The notes: generated by a model from the sequence alone, not told the origin. A stretch of 64,000 nucleotides of DNA from Acidimicrobiaceae bacterium (GCA_003160635.1 PMLV01000101.1:1-64000), one strand, 5' to 3'. Shown: positions 48,085 to 57,811, numbered from the stretch's first letter. A program made the numbers and translations.

Positions 48085-49473
48085 CTAACGATCGGTGGTC
48101 GCCGTCGCTCCGACGGCATCGGCCAGCTCGCTGACGTCGTCAAGTGCATCGAGGCGCCAGCACAGATCGATTATCTGCTCGCGCTGACCCAGTGGCACCA
48201 GGGCCTGGGCACATTCGTGGAACTTGCCGAGCAGTTCGTCGTCGGTCAGCGGGTCCTCGGGCCTACCGTGCGAATGGGTGACCGTCTCGTCCAGGGCCTC
48301 TCCCGACTTGAGTTTTAGCTCCACCCGGCTCTCCAACTTTACGCTGGTGATGTCGCCATCGATCGGAACGTAACGGACCCTGCTCATGATCTCCCGGGCC
48401 TCCGGGCGTTGCACCGCCTCGTCGGTGTATTGGTACATTCCGGCCCGTCCGTCGAGCGCGATCGCAGCCATGTCGTACTCAATGCTGTATTTGCCCTCCA
48501 GGCCGGTCTTGGGGTCGTGGTAGGGAAGCATCTCGGTCAGGAAGGCCGGCAGCGACACGGTGATCGAGTCGATGTCAGCGGGATCGATCGGCCGGCGGCG
48601 CACGATCTTCTGGAGGGCGTCCTGCCCCCAGTGACCGGCACCGCACGACGCATGCAACCGCATGGTGGATCCTCGCGTCGCCATCTCCCAATCACCAAGG
48701 CCCTGGAGCACCTTCTGGGGATCCCCGACGTCCAGTCCGAGCAACCTGGCCACCCCGTCGTCACCGTCGATGATGTTCTCGTTGGCGGTGAAGCCGAGGC
48801 TGATCAGCTCGGCCGCGATCACTCCGTGCATGGCGGCGCTCCCGGCGCTGAACGACTTGGTGTCGCTCCCCCGGTTCTTCATCACCCCGGCCATGGCCGA
48901 CGCCGCGTTTCCGAGCGCCATACGGGTCTGCGTCACGTCAAGGCCCATCAACTTCGCCGTCAAAGCGGCCACGCCCAACACCGGCTGGAATCCTTGGTTG
49001 AACCAGCCGCGCCAGAGCAACGTATTGCGCGCTCCATCCATGCAGGGCTTGGCCGTTTGGCAGATCACCTCGTAGCCGACCAACCAGGCCAGGATCACCT
49101 CCCGTCCCGACGCGCCGAGCTTCTCCCCAACGGCCAGGGCGGCGGCCGTCAGCGGATTGGCATAATGACCGCTGAACAGGGCGATGTCGTCGAACTCCAG
49201 GGCGTGGCCAGCGGTGGCATTGGCCAGCGTGGTCAACGACGCTGTGCTCTTGAAGCCGGCGCCGACGAGGCTGCTCTCTTCTTTTGCGCCTTGTGCCCGG
49301 ACCCACTGGCTGATGATCTGACCCGTCGACACGGACAGCCCGGCGAACTGCACCCCGAGCGAGTCGATGAACCGCTCTTTCACGCGCAGCGCTCCCGGAT
49401 CCGGAACGTCTTCATACTGCGCTTTGACGATCCACTCAGCCAGCTGTTCAGTCACCGACGCTGTCACTGTCAT
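48085..49473 (-). CDS. MmgE/PrpD family protein (1)
   Basis: A 462-residue MmgE/PrpD-family protein. The family includes 2-methylcitrate dehydratase (PrpD) and cis-aconitate decarboxylase. Its marks are RFIDSLGVQFAGL near the N-terminus, ANATAGHALEFDD and SGHYANPLTAAALAVGE, and KSFSAGSAAMHGVIAAEL. ATG 49473 (MTVTASV) is chosen; GTG 49467 is possible. It is the last gene of the run PrpD - LeuC - LeuD - PrpD. It would dehydrate a hydroxy-tricarboxylate or alkyl-malate. Confidence 0.9.
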   Translation of the reverse strand: MTVTASVTEQLAEWIVKAQYEDVPDPGALRVKERFIDSLGVQFAGLSVSTGQIISQWVRAQGAKEESSLVGAGFKSTASLTTLANATAGHALEFDDIALFSGHYANPLTAAALAVGEKLGASGREVILAWLVGYEVICQTAKPCMDGARNTLLWRGWFNQGFQPVLGVAALTAKLMGLDVTQTRMALGNAASAMAGVMKNRGSDTKSFSAGSAAMHGVIAAELISLGFTANENIIDGDDGVARLLGLDVGDPQKVLQGLGDWEMATRGSTMRLHASCGAGHWGQDALQKIVRRRPIDPADIDSITVSLPAFLTEMLPYHDPKTGLEGKYSIEYDMAAIALDGRAGMYQYTDEAVQRPEAREIMSRVRYVPIDGDITSVKLESRVELKLKSGEALDETVTHSHGRPEDPLTDDELLGKFHECAQALVPLGQREQIIDLCWRLDALDDVSELADAVGATATTDR

Positions 49474-49523
49474 CTTCCTTCCGTATGGCGATGGGTCGTT
49501 ACGACCCACAGAGCGGTCAACAC

Positions 49524-50030
49524 CTAATTCGCCGGAGCGAGGTATCCCTCCCTGCGGAGCATGTCCTCGACTCCCCCGGCTTCCACTATGTCCCGGAGCG
49601 CCGAATGCACCGGCACGCCTTGGATGCTCGTTCCCTTGGTGGTGTTCTCAACGAGCCCGGAGTGCCAGTCCACACGAGCCACGTCGCCCTCCTCGAAGAG
49701 GTCGCAGACACCGGCACAAGGGAGCACCGGCATCCCGACGTTGACGCAGTTACGTAGACCGAGGCCGTTAAACGACTCGGCAACGATGCCCGCCATTCCG
49801 AAGCCCCGGAAGATGTCCCCAATCGCCCGAGCCGAGCCGACGCCGAAATTCCGACCAGCTATGAGGACATCGCCGGCCTGCACCTCGTCCACCCAGCCTG
49901 GTCGGTTGGCCGAAAAACACTCGCGCCGCTGCTCCTCGGGGGGCATGAAGAGCGCATAACCCGGGATGATCAGATCGGTGTTGATGTCGTCACCGAACTT
50001 CCACACCCGGCCGCTGAAGGTGCTCGCCAT
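49524..50030 (-). CDS. leuD: Aconitase-family small subunit (LeuD-like)
   Basis: A 168-residue swivelling-domain subunit of isopropylmalate dehydratase-type aconitases. It begins GRVWKFGDDINTDLIIPGYAL and carries AGRNFGVGSARAIGD, the substrate-binding loop. It pairs with the large subunit 29 nt upstream. ATG 50030 has a GGAGAC site. Because it sits between two PrpD genes instead of beside leuA and leuB, a catabolic substrate (such as dimethylmalate or a methylcitrate-like acid) is likelier than leucine synthesis; that is inference from context. Confidence 0.88.
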   Translation of the reverse strand: MASTFSGRVWKFGDDINTDLIIPGYALFMPPEEQRRECFSANRPGWVDEVQAGDVLIAGRNFGVGSARAIGDIFRGFGMAGIVAESFNGLGLRNCVNVGMPVLPCAGVCDLFEEGDVARVDWHSGLVENTTKGTSIQGVPVHSALRDIVEAGGVEDMLRREGYLAPAN

Positions 50031-50059
50031 TGTCTCTCCTGTCCTATCTTTTCCAATGC

Positions 50060-51289
50060 CTACAGGTCGCGGGGATCGGTAATGACGCCCCGCACGGCGG
50101 AGGCGGCCACCGTGGCCGGCGAACCCATGAAGATGTCCGCTTCCGCACTACCCATGCGTCCCTTGAAGTTGCGGGTCGAGGCCGTGATGCAGACTTCGCC
50201 GTCGGCCAGTAGTCCCATGTGGCCCCCGAAGCAGGCGCCGCAGGTCGAACTGGTCACGACTGCGCCCGCCTCCATCAGGGTCTCGACATAGCCGGCCTTG
50301 ACCGCCTGCTTCAGGATCTCCTGACTGCCGGGGGTCACGATGAAGCGCACCCCGGGAGCGACCTTGTGTCCCTTGACCATCTCTGCGGCGACGGCGAAAT
50401 CGCTGAGCCGCCCGTTGGCACAAGACCCTATGAACGCCTGATCCACCTTCTGGCCGGCCACCTCGCTGACGCTGCCGGAGTTCCAGGCGACCCGTCCCGG
50501 CTTGACGATCTGCGGCTCGAGTGACGAGAGGTCGACCGTGATCACCGCTTCGTATTCCGCGTCCGCGTCGGGAAAGGCCGGCTCGTACGGCCACTTGGCC
50601 CGACCCTCGAGATACTCCGCCAGGACGTCGTCGTACGGGAAGAGCGAGAATTCAGCCGACAGCTCGGCGGAAATCGTCGCCATGGTGAGGCGCCCGTCCA
50701 TCCCGACACTACCGAGCCCATCGCCGTGCCACTCGAGGTTTCGGCCGGCGAAGTCGCCGTACTGACCCGGGATGTAGTGGATGATGTCCCGCGCGTAGAC
50801 CCGCTCTGGGAGTTTGCCCTCCAGATTCACCTTGGTGGTCGGACCGACCATGAACCAGGTCTTGCCTTTGCAAAGGATGTGGGTCATCTCCGACGGGCCC
50901 ATGCCGCGGGCCAGGCAATTGAGTGCGCCTGACGAGCAGGTGTGAGAGTCCGGATTCGCCAGGATCTGGCCCGGTAGGGCAAGACCTTCCTGGGCCACCA
51001 GGACGTGGGAGATACCGTGTTGACCGACGGGGAAGTAATGCTTCACCCCGAACTTCTCGACGAATTCCCTCATCTGCTTGGCCATATTGGCGGCGCGCAC
51101 CGTCGGAGCGGGCACCTGATGGTCGTGGAGCAGGACCAGCCGGTCCGGGTCGAATACCTTGAGCACGTCCGGCCGCATCCAGTCGAAGAAGACCGCGACA
51201 TCCACGTCCACGACGACAACGTCGCCCGGTGAGACCTTCGACTGGTCCGAGTGATTGGCCAGAATCTTCTCGACTGTTGTCATTCCCAT
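50060..51289 (-). CDS. leuC: Aconitase-family large subunit (LeuC-like)
   Basis: A 409-residue large subunit of the isopropylmalate/homoaconitate dehydratase type. The 4Fe-4S ligands are the Cys of GSCANGR and the two Cys of TCGACFGGHMG. The N-terminal part has DRLVLLHDHQVPAPT and the PDSHTCSSGAL loop. I chose ATG 51289 (MGMTTVEK), preceded by GAAGAGGGG; the longer frame lacks homology. It forms a heterodimer with LeuD, encoded just downstream. The 29-nt and 22-nt gaps to its neighbours indicate one operon. Confidence 0.9.
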   Translation of the reverse strand: MGMTTVEKILANHSDQSKVSPGDVVVVDVDVAVFFDWMRPDVLKVFDPDRLVLLHDHQVPAPTVRAANMAKQMREFVEKFGVKHYFPVGQHGISHVLVAQEGLALPGQILANPDSHTCSSGALNCLARGMGPSEMTHILCKGKTWFMVGPTTKVNLEGKLPERVYARDIIHYIPGQYGDFAGRNLEWHGDGLGSVGMDGRLTMATISAELSAEFSLFPYDDVLAEYLEGRAKWPYEPAFPDADAEYEAVITVDLSSLEPQIVKPGRVAWNSGSVSEVAGQKVDQAFIGSCANGRLSDFAVAAEMVKGHKVAPGVRFIVTPGSQEILKQAVKAGYVETLMEAGAVVTSSTCGACFGGHMGLLADGEVCITASTRNFKGRMGSAEADIFMGSPATVAASAVRGVITDPRDL

Positions 51290-51311
51290 GGGAACCCCTC
51301 TTCGGTAATTG

Positions 51312-52700
51312 CTACGTGGGACTGAATAAAGTGGCCAGGTCGGAAACGTTACCAATGCGTTCCAACCCGCGGGCTTGGTCGTACAGGTGGTCACTCTGCT
51401 TCTCACCGAGCACCCTGCTCGCCATGTTCATGAACTTGCCTCGGAACTCGTCCTCCGTCATCGGGTTCGATGGGTTACCCTTCGGGTAGAGCACTTCGTC
51501 GGTGTACTCGCGGCCGTCCTTGGTCCGTACCGTGACTCGACCCGGCATGCTGAAGGTCACTCGTCCGTAGAGTTCCGTATCCTGGTGCACGGTCGTCTTC
51601 GGAATCATCCCCTGGATGATCGGGTCGCCCACCGTCTCTTCGGTGAACTCGTCGATCGTGATGCGGCCCCGCACGGCGGCGACGGACAGGGCGAACGGCA
51701 GGCTGGCCTGAGCGGAAACGACGGTCGAGACCTTGTGCTTGGCGAGGAAGGGCTCCACTTTCTGCCAGGCGGCGTCAATCTGCTCAATGTCGGTGTGCGT
51801 GAGGTTGTGCTCCCGCATGATCTTGAGCAGCGCCTCGACCGGGGCGTGCAGGGTCAGGTTCATCGGATACGCCTTGGCCCAACGCCGGGTGATCTCAAAT
51901 GATTCACCAAGGTTGTCGAGCAACACCGCGACGTCCATGCGGCCGGCGCAGTACATGTTGCAGAAGCCTTGTATCCCCTCGAGTCCGAGCTCCGTCGCCC
52001 GAAAGCCCGTTTCCGCGAGTTCCGCCGCGGTAACCCCGCGCTCACTGGCCATACCTCCGTTGAGCGACCTCTGCCAGGCGCCCTCCTCGTGCCCTTGGAA
52101 CGTTCCACCCGTGAAGGCGGCCGCCAGGCCGATGGCGTAGTTGGTGAACAGGGGGCTCAGACCGAGCAGCCGAGCGGCGCCCGCGGCAGCACCGAAGGTG
52201 CCGTAGAGCGCTGGCACGTAGAACGGGGATGGAGTGGGTCCGAGCGTCGCCCTGGTCAGCCGACCAATCACCTCGTACCCGATGACAATGGAGAGGACGA
52301 GCTCCTTGCCCGAGAGTTGACGCGCCTCGGCCAGGGCGAGGGGCGCCGTCACGGCAAACGGATAGGGCCGGCCAAATCCGTTGAAGTCGGCGTACTCGAA
52401 CCCGAGCGCCATGGTGCCGTTCGCGAGGGCCGCCCTGGAGGCAAGCGTCTTCTTCCCGCTGGCGATGATCGTGGCTTCAGGTTGACCGCCACCTTGCGCG
52501 GCGCAGAACGCGGCGATCGACTGGCCCCAGGGTTTGGTGGCCCCGACGAACAACGATTCACCCAGGTAGTCAGCTAAGACCCGCCCGGCTTCTTCGATGG
52601 CGGGCTGAGGAAGGTCCTCGAATGTGAGGCCGGCCACCCACTCGGCCAATTCGCGGGTCACGAGTCGGCCGCCGGTGATGGTTTCCCCACTCGTGTCCAT
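51312..52700 (-). CDS. MmgE/PrpD family protein (2)
   Basis: A 462-residue MmgE/PrpD-family protein, the same length as protein 1 but clearly diverged. It has VLADYLGESLFVG, ASRAALANGTMALGFEYADF and GTFQGHEEGAWQRSLNGGMA. ATG 52700 follows AAGGAG. It is directly upstream of leuC. The two PrpD homologues may form a heteromer or act on successive hydroxy-acids; either would be unusual beside an aconitase pair. Confidence 0.9.
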   Translation of the reverse strand: MDTSGETITGGRLVTRELAEWVAGLTFEDLPQPAIEEAGRVLADYLGESLFVGATKPWGQSIAAFCAAQGGGQPEATIIASGKKTLASRAALANGTMALGFEYADFNGFGRPYPFAVTAPLALAEARQLSGKELVLSIVIGYEVIGRLTRATLGPTPSPFYVPALYGTFGAAAGAARLLGLSPLFTNYAIGLAAAFTGGTFQGHEEGAWQRSLNGGMASERGVTAAELAETGFRATELGLEGIQGFCNMYCAGRMDVAVLLDNLGESFEITRRWAKAYPMNLTLHAPVEALLKIMREHNLTHTDIEQIDAAWQKVEPFLAKHKVSTVVSAQASLPFALSVAAVRGRITIDEFTEETVGDPIIQGMIPKTTVHQDTELYGRVTFSMPGRVTVRTKDGREYTDEVLYPKGNPSNPMTEDEFRGKFMNMASRVLGEKQSDHLYDQARGLERIGNVSDLATLFSPT

Positions 52701-52734
52701 CAAAGCTCCTTCGGCATTCGTGAGAACGACCTGC

Positions 52735-53913
52735 CTAAATGTGGACGAGCCGCTCGACCGACTCGAACGGGGTCGGCAGGACCCCTTCTTCGTAGCCGGG
52801 CAACCGGTACAGGCGGGCAGTGTTGCCGGCGAGGAGTGCCTTCTTGTCCTCAGTGGGGAGTTCCTCGCTGACGCGCATGGCCTGCTGACGGTCGTCGGGC
52901 CAGTTCGCCGCGTCGAGCGGGAAATGGCTGGCCCAGAGGAGATGCTCGGCTCCGATCAGATCACGGTGCTTCACGGTTGTCCTGTCCTGTTGAATCGTGA
53001 ACCAGAAATGGCGACGCATGTATTCGCTCGGGTACGAGTCCTCCCGGTCGAGCTTGAATCGCTCCAGGTGACGTTGGCGGAGGTAGGTATTGTCGAGGAA
53101 CTCCATCCAGTGGAAGGACCACCCGGCATCGGCGTGGGCCACCACCATCCTCAGGTTCGGGAAGCGGTCGAACACGCCTGCGGCCACCAGGGGCAGCAGC
53201 GCCGTCGCAACGGGCGGCTTGAGACCCGGCGTGATCGCCGTGGTGGGCGCACTGCGAGCGTCGCCCAAACCGTAGTGCAGGCTTATCGGTATTCCGGCCT
53301 CATTGGCTACATCCCAGAGCGGGTCGAGCGCCGCGTCGGTCGGTCCCTTGCTACCGGACGGCCAAGCGTCGATCACCGCGCCCCGTAGAACGGGGTCTCC
53401 GACAATGCGGACCAGCTCGTTGCGGGCGTCCTCGATACTGGAGGTGGGAAGTTTGCCGATACCGATCAGGCGATCGGGATTGTACGAGCAGAACTCCGAT
53501 ATCCAGTCGTTGTAGGCCCGGGCACATTCGAGGCGGAGCTCGGTGTCCTCGACCTGTTTGATGGCGTCCCAGAGATGGGGTGACGCATACAGAACTTCCG
53601 CGTCCACACTGTCCGCGTCCTGTGCCTTGATCCTTTCGGCCGGATCGTGCAAGGCAGGCATTATTTCGTCGATGGTCACCGGTCGATCGGGATCGTTGAG
53701 GTCTGCAAACCGGTAGCCCGAACCGGTCACCGCCGAGGCGGGGAACGGCACCGGCGCGACATCCTTCACGAACCAGGCACTCCCACCATTCGATTCGCGG
53801 ACTTGCGGAGCCCCGTCTCGCAGACGGGCCGGCAACCTGGTCTCGAAGAGGTCCGCCGGCTCGAACACGTGCGAGTCAGCCGAGATCAGGCTGTAATCAA
53901 TCTTGTCGTTCAC
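52735..53913 (-). CDS. Amidohydrolase-2 family metal-dependent hydrolase (D)
   Basis: A 392-residue TIM-barrel protein of the amidohydrolase-2 family. The first metal motif is SADSHVFEP, the middle has AHADAGWSFHW, and the last region reads WASHFPLDAANWP, where the usual Asp before FPH is replaced by Ser-His, so the metal site differs from the other paralogues. It starts at GTG 53913 behind GGAAGG. It lies 34 nt upstream of PrpD 2 and belongs to the same minus-strand operon. Confidence 0.87.
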   Translation of the reverse strand: MNDKIDYSLISADSHVFEPADLFETRLPARLRDGAPQVRESNGGSAWFVKDVAPVPFPASAVTGSGYRFADLNDPDRPVTIDEIMPALHDPAERIKAQDADSVDAEVLYASPHLWDAIKQVEDTELRLECARAYNDWISEFCSYNPDRLIGIGKLPTSSIEDARNELVRIVGDPVLRGAVIDAWPSGSKGPTDAALDPLWDVANEAGIPISLHYGLGDARSAPTTAITPGLKPPVATALLPLVAAGVFDRFPNLRMVVAHADAGWSFHWMEFLDNTYLRQRHLERFKLDREDSYPSEYMRRHFWFTIQQDRTTVKHRDLIGAEHLLWASHFPLDAANWPDDRQQAMRVSEELPTEDKKALLAGNTARLYRLPGYEEGVLPTPFESVERLVHI

Positions 53914-53945
53914 GCTTACCTTCCGTCTTAGTTGTCAAGTGCCGG

Positions 53946-56477
53946 TCAGCCGACCGGGGATGCGATCTGTCGCTCTCCGTCCGGCCAGGTGACCACATCG
54001 TCATCCTTCAGCCGAGACATCTCGTCCTCGCTTAGTCCGAGACCGCTCAGGATCTGCTTGGTGTGTTCACCCTTATCGCAGTACGGCAGCGCCTGTCCGG
54101 GCGTGTCCGAGAACCGGATCACCGGGGCGTAGCGCCAGTACCGGCCACCCAGGCTTGGGTGTTCGGTCTGGACCATCAGCTCATCGGCCTGAGCCTGACG
54201 ATCCTTGTACAGAAATGCGAAGTGCGACATGCCGTCGGCGACCACACATCCCACACCAGCGGCGAGGAGGCCGCTCTCCCACTCCAGGGCGGACCGCGAC
54301 GAGAACACTTGTTCCAGCCGCTGCTCCAGATCCGATCGGTGCTCCCGTCTGGCAGTGGCGGTCGCATAACGGGGATCCGAGGTCAGATCCTCCCCCGCAA
54401 CTTTGCAGAACCGGGCGAACTCGTCGTCTGGGATGGCCGAGAGGAAGACCCAGCGCGGGTCCGGGTTCTCGTAGGGCTGACGCTCCGTACCCGGACCGAT
54501 CGGCGCCGTCTCGTACAGACGGTACGTTGCGCCAGTCCCGAATTGTCGGTAGTCGACCGACGGCCGGGGTGCCTTTCCGGCGAACGAGAAGGCATCCTCG
54601 AGATTCAGGTACAGGTTGGACTGGATCATGGCCGATTCGACGTATTGGCCCTGTCCCGACCGGTGGCGCGCGAAGAGCCCCAGCATCAGGCTGGTCGCGT
54701 GACCGACGGCGGCGATGGGATCGGCACCCGCCTCGCGTAGTGGAGGGTGTCCCTCCCCGCTCTGGTACGCCGTCGTACCCGCGAACGCGGCGATGATCGG
54801 ATCGATTGCCGGTTGACGCCGGTACGGACCGACCGACCCATAGGAGGCGGCGTAGTGGTACACCAGGTTAGGGTTGACCTTTTGCAGCGTGGCGTAATCG
54901 ATTCCGAGCGACTCCGGCACCCCGGCCCGAAAACTGTGAATGAACGCATCGGCTTCGGCGACCAGTCGGTGGAGAATCTCGCGGCCGCGAGGGTCTTTCA
55001 AGTTGAGAGCTATACATTCCTTGCCCTGCATGGCACGCACCATGTTGTTCTGACCCAGGTTCAACAGCGGGTCAGTCACCCTCCCGCCCTGCACACCGTA
55101 GGGGTCTCCATTGAGGGCGCGATACGGATCGCCCTGGAGACGCTCGATCTTGATCACTCTGGCGCCCAGCTCGGCCAGCAGCGCGGTGGCAAAAGGGGTG
55201 GCGTAGTAATAGGCGGCCTCTACGATGGTGATGCCGTCGAGCGGACCCTTCAATGATCTTCCCGACGGTGCCGCAGCCGCCCGAGAAACCAGCTCACCGC
55301 CGAGCACCTCTTCGGTGTGCTCACCCGGACGCGGCGCGGGTCTGGTGATTGAAGCCGGCGCACCCGGAATGTTGACGAGAGGACCGATCTGGATCATGTG
55401 GCCAACTCGTGGATCGTCCAGCTCGGCCAGGTACCCAGCCTCGACAACCTGCGCATGCTCCAACGCCATCTGCGTTGTCTGGATCGTGTCGCCGCAGACG
55501 TTCCCGTTCTCGAGGTAGGCGGCCATCCACTCGTCCGCGGTCCGCTCCTTCATCCGCTCTTGGACGCGCCGGATCAGCTCATCCTTGTCGGCCGCCTCTG
55601 AGAACTGGAACGGGGCACCCTTGAACCGCTCGTCCTCCCAGATCCAGTCGAACCCGATGACACTTATCCACGCCGGGAAAAAGTGGGGCTCGGTCAGGGA
55701 GTGGGTGATCCAGCGCCCGTCTTTACACTCGACCATCAGGCCGATCAGGTTGAGCTGCCTCGGGTCCTGATGATGAGCCAGCACATGTTGGTCGTCCTGC
55801 TGTTGCCCGGTCTTCGCTGTCGCGTCGGGTGGAAGCGGCTCACCGTCTCGTAGGATCCACCGGACCTTCGGGTTCTGCCGACAGGTCAAGGCCCGCAGGA
55901 AGTCAGTCTCGACCAGCTGACCCTTGCCGGTGAGATCCCGGGCCCGAAGTGCGGCAAGGATGCCCTGTACGGCCAGCATCCCGGCGAAATAGGACGCGTC
56001 CTTGGATGCTCTGAAGACGGGGCGTTTCCCGTCTTGGAACCACCCGTCCTGGTCTTTGAAAATGCCGGCCTTGGCCATGGCCAGCCCGTCATCGGCGACG
56101 ACGTCGGTGAACGGGCCAGTGGGCCCGTAGCCAGTTATGGACAAGTACAACAAACTGGGATTGATCGCCGATACCGCCGGATAGTCGATCCCCAACCGCT
56201 TCGCTTCGGAACCGCCCAGGCTCTCGATCAGTACATCCGACGATGCGACCAGTCGTTCAAGCTCCCCTCGCCCCGCCGCCGTCTCCAGGTCAAGCTCAAT
56301 GCTCCGCTTTCCCCGATTGAGAAGGAGATGGGTGGAGTCTTCGCTGTTCGGAACCCCACTAGGGGGTTCGACCAGTATCACGTCCGCGCCATAGTCAGCA
56401 AGGACCATCGTTGCGATCGGGCCGGCTCGTCCCCGCGTAAAATCGAGGACCCGTAGACCTGCGCATGCTCCTGACAT
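53946..56477 (-). CDS. Double CaiB/BaiF CoA-transferase fusion
   Basis: An 843-residue protein made of two class III CoA-transferase domains. The first starts LRVLDFTRGRAGPIATMVLADYG, and the second starts near residue 415 with ITIVEAAYYYATPFATALLAELG. Each ends with the GEHT(E/K)-type C-terminal block. Class III enzymes are interlocked dimers, so the fusion may encode a heterodimer in one chain. Only the second half has a clear SITGYG-like/active-site context retained in QGQYVESAMIQ; the first has KGQLVETDFLR. ATG 56477 follows GGGGGG. The genes on both sides are amidohydrolases. Confidence 0.87.
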   Translation of the reverse strand: MSGACAGLRVLDFTRGRAGPIATMVLADYGADVILVEPPSGVPNSEDSTHLLLNRGKRSIELDLETAAGRGELERLVASSDVLIESLGGSEAKRLGIDYPAVSAINPSLLYLSITGYGPTGPFTDVVADDGLAMAKAGIFKDQDGWFQDGKRPVFRASKDASYFAGMLAVQGILAALRARDLTGKGQLVETDFLRALTCRQNPKVRWILRDGEPLPPDATAKTGQQQDDQHVLAHHQDPRQLNLIGLMVECKDGRWITHSLTEPHFFPAWISVIGFDWIWEDERFKGAPFQFSEAADKDELIRRVQERMKERTADEWMAAYLENGNVCGDTIQTTQMALEHAQVVEAGYLAELDDPRVGHMIQIGPLVNIPGAPASITRPAPRPGEHTEEVLGGELVSRAAAAPSGRSLKGPLDGITIVEAAYYYATPFATALLAELGARVIKIERLQGDPYRALNGDPYGVQGGRVTDPLLNLGQNNMVRAMQGKECIALNLKDPRGREILHRLVAEADAFIHSFRAGVPESLGIDYATLQKVNPNLVYHYAASYGSVGPYRRQPAIDPIIAAFAGTTAYQSGEGHPPLREAGADPIAAVGHATSLMLGLFARHRSGQGQYVESAMIQSNLYLNLEDAFSFAGKAPRPSVDYRQFGTGATYRLYETAPIGPGTERQPYENPDPRWVFLSAIPDDEFARFCKVAGEDLTSDPRYATATARREHRSDLEQRLEQVFSSRSALEWESGLLAAGVGCVVADGMSHFAFLYKDRQAQADELMVQTEHPSLGGRYWRYAPVIRFSDTPGQALPYCDKGEHTKQILSGLGLSEDEMSRLKDDDVVTWPDGERQIASPVG

Positions 56478-56501
56478 CGGCACCCCCCCTTACGTATGGA
56501 G

Positions 56502-57713
56502 TTAGGCGGCGACTTTGAGTGAGGCCGGATCGTCGTAGGGGAGCTTGTACAGGTCGGCCGCAGTACGCCACATGATTCGCTCGATCTCCGAAGGCGTCGC
56601 TCCGGCCCGCTCGAGGAATTCCTTTCCGAGTTGGAAGTCCACGGGCCAACTGCTCGTCGAGTGTGGGAAGTCCGGGCCCCACATAATGTTGCCCACGCCC
56701 ACGTCGTATCGCTCCAGCAGGCCGACTTCGTCGATGATGTACACGACCAGGGCGTTGCGGTGGAAATACTCGCTCGGCAGCATCGGAAGCGTCCAGTGAC
56801 GCCGGTTGCGCCGGACGGACTCGTCGAAACGCTCCAGATAGTACGGAACCCAACCCGCGTAGCTCTCGGTCCCGATGAACCTGAGGTCCGGGAAACGCTC
56901 AAAGACGCCGGTGATGATCAACTTCGAGAGGATGACTTGGAACTCGCCGGCCGCGATGTCGAGACCGAGTGCCTTGGCCCGCTTGTCGCGACCGGGGACT
57001 CCGTCGGCGTTCACGACTGACCCGAGGTCGCCCACGGGGAAGAAGAATTGCTGGTGCACATTGATCGGCATTCCGAGCTCCACGGCCGCCGCCCAGAACC
57101 GGTCGTCTTCGGGCGTCGGTTCGCTGAAGTTTCCACTCGGATAGGCCTCGAGCTGCGCGGTCCGCAGGCCCATGTCGGCACAGCGGTGCAACTCGGCGAT
57201 GCAGTCGTCGATACCCGTCGTCGGAAGGGTGGCGTTACAGACGAAGCGCTCCGGAGCGTACGCCTGGAACTCCACCATCCAATCGTTGTACACCTTGTAA
57301 CAGGCCAGGCTCAGAGCCTTGTCCTTCATAAGCTTGATTCCGTTCCACACGGTGCTCACGCCGTTGAAGATGACTTCGGCGTCGGTTTCGCCTTCAGCCA
57401 TCTCTTTCACCCTGGAGGCAGCGTCATACGAGCCCGGGAAGAGGTCCTCGTATCGAATGCCGCGGTCTTTGATGTTCTTGAATCCCTCGATGATGCTGGC
57501 GCGGTCGTAGCGCTTCGAAGATTTGAAATAAAAGGAACTGAAACCCATCACCGCCGGGCGGGTCTGATCCTCCATCATCCAGGCGTGGCCCTTCGTGTTG
57601 GGTGTCTCGATTACATGGGGACCTCGCTCCCGATATTTCTTCGGAAGATTCTCCACCCACAGGTTCGGCGGCTCGTTGATGTGGCCATCTGCTGAAATCG
57701 CTCTGTACTGCAT
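56502..57713 (-). CDS. Amidohydrolase-2 family metal-dependent hydrolase (E)
   Basis: A 403-residue TIM-barrel amidohydrolase-2 protein. It opens with AISADGHINEPPNLW (first metal motif), has INVHQQFFFP in the middle, and ends the barrel with MWGPDFPHSTSSWP, keeping the late Asp. ATG 57713 has GGGAGG 6 nt upstream. It lies 24 nt before the double CoA-transferase and shares the DGH/DDHxxEPPN-type start with protein F at 58310-59578. It is the first gene of the long minus-strand operon. Confidence 0.89.
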   Translation of the reverse strand: MQYRAISADGHINEPPNLWVENLPKKYRERGPHVIETPNTKGHAWMMEDQTRPAVMGFSSFYFKSSKRYDRASIIEGFKNIKDRGIRYEDLFPGSYDAASRVKEMAEGETDAEVIFNGVSTVWNGIKLMKDKALSLACYKVYNDWMVEFQAYAPERFVCNATLPTTGIDDCIAELHRCADMGLRTAQLEAYPSGNFSEPTPEDDRFWAAAVELGMPINVHQQFFFPVGDLGSVVNADGVPGRDKRAKALGLDIAAGEFQVILSKLIITGVFERFPDLRFIGTESYAGWVPYYLERFDESVRRNRRHWTLPMLPSEYFHRNALVVYIIDEVGLLERYDVGVGNIMWGPDFPHSTSSWPVDFQLGKEFLERAGATPSEIERIMWRTAADLYKLPYDDPASLKVAA

Positions 57714-57811
57714 TCGCGCCTCCCTGAGGTCCTTACCTTACCCCGTACAATAACACCGCCTGCCCGAATCAAAGAGGGGGCTCAGAGCTCGAGCGCATGT
57801 CGGACTGCGGA

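Noticed and set aside
48085-52700. Leucine biosynthesis or methylcitrate cycle operon
   Set aside because: leuA, leuB, prpB and prpC are absent, so neither standard operon is present.
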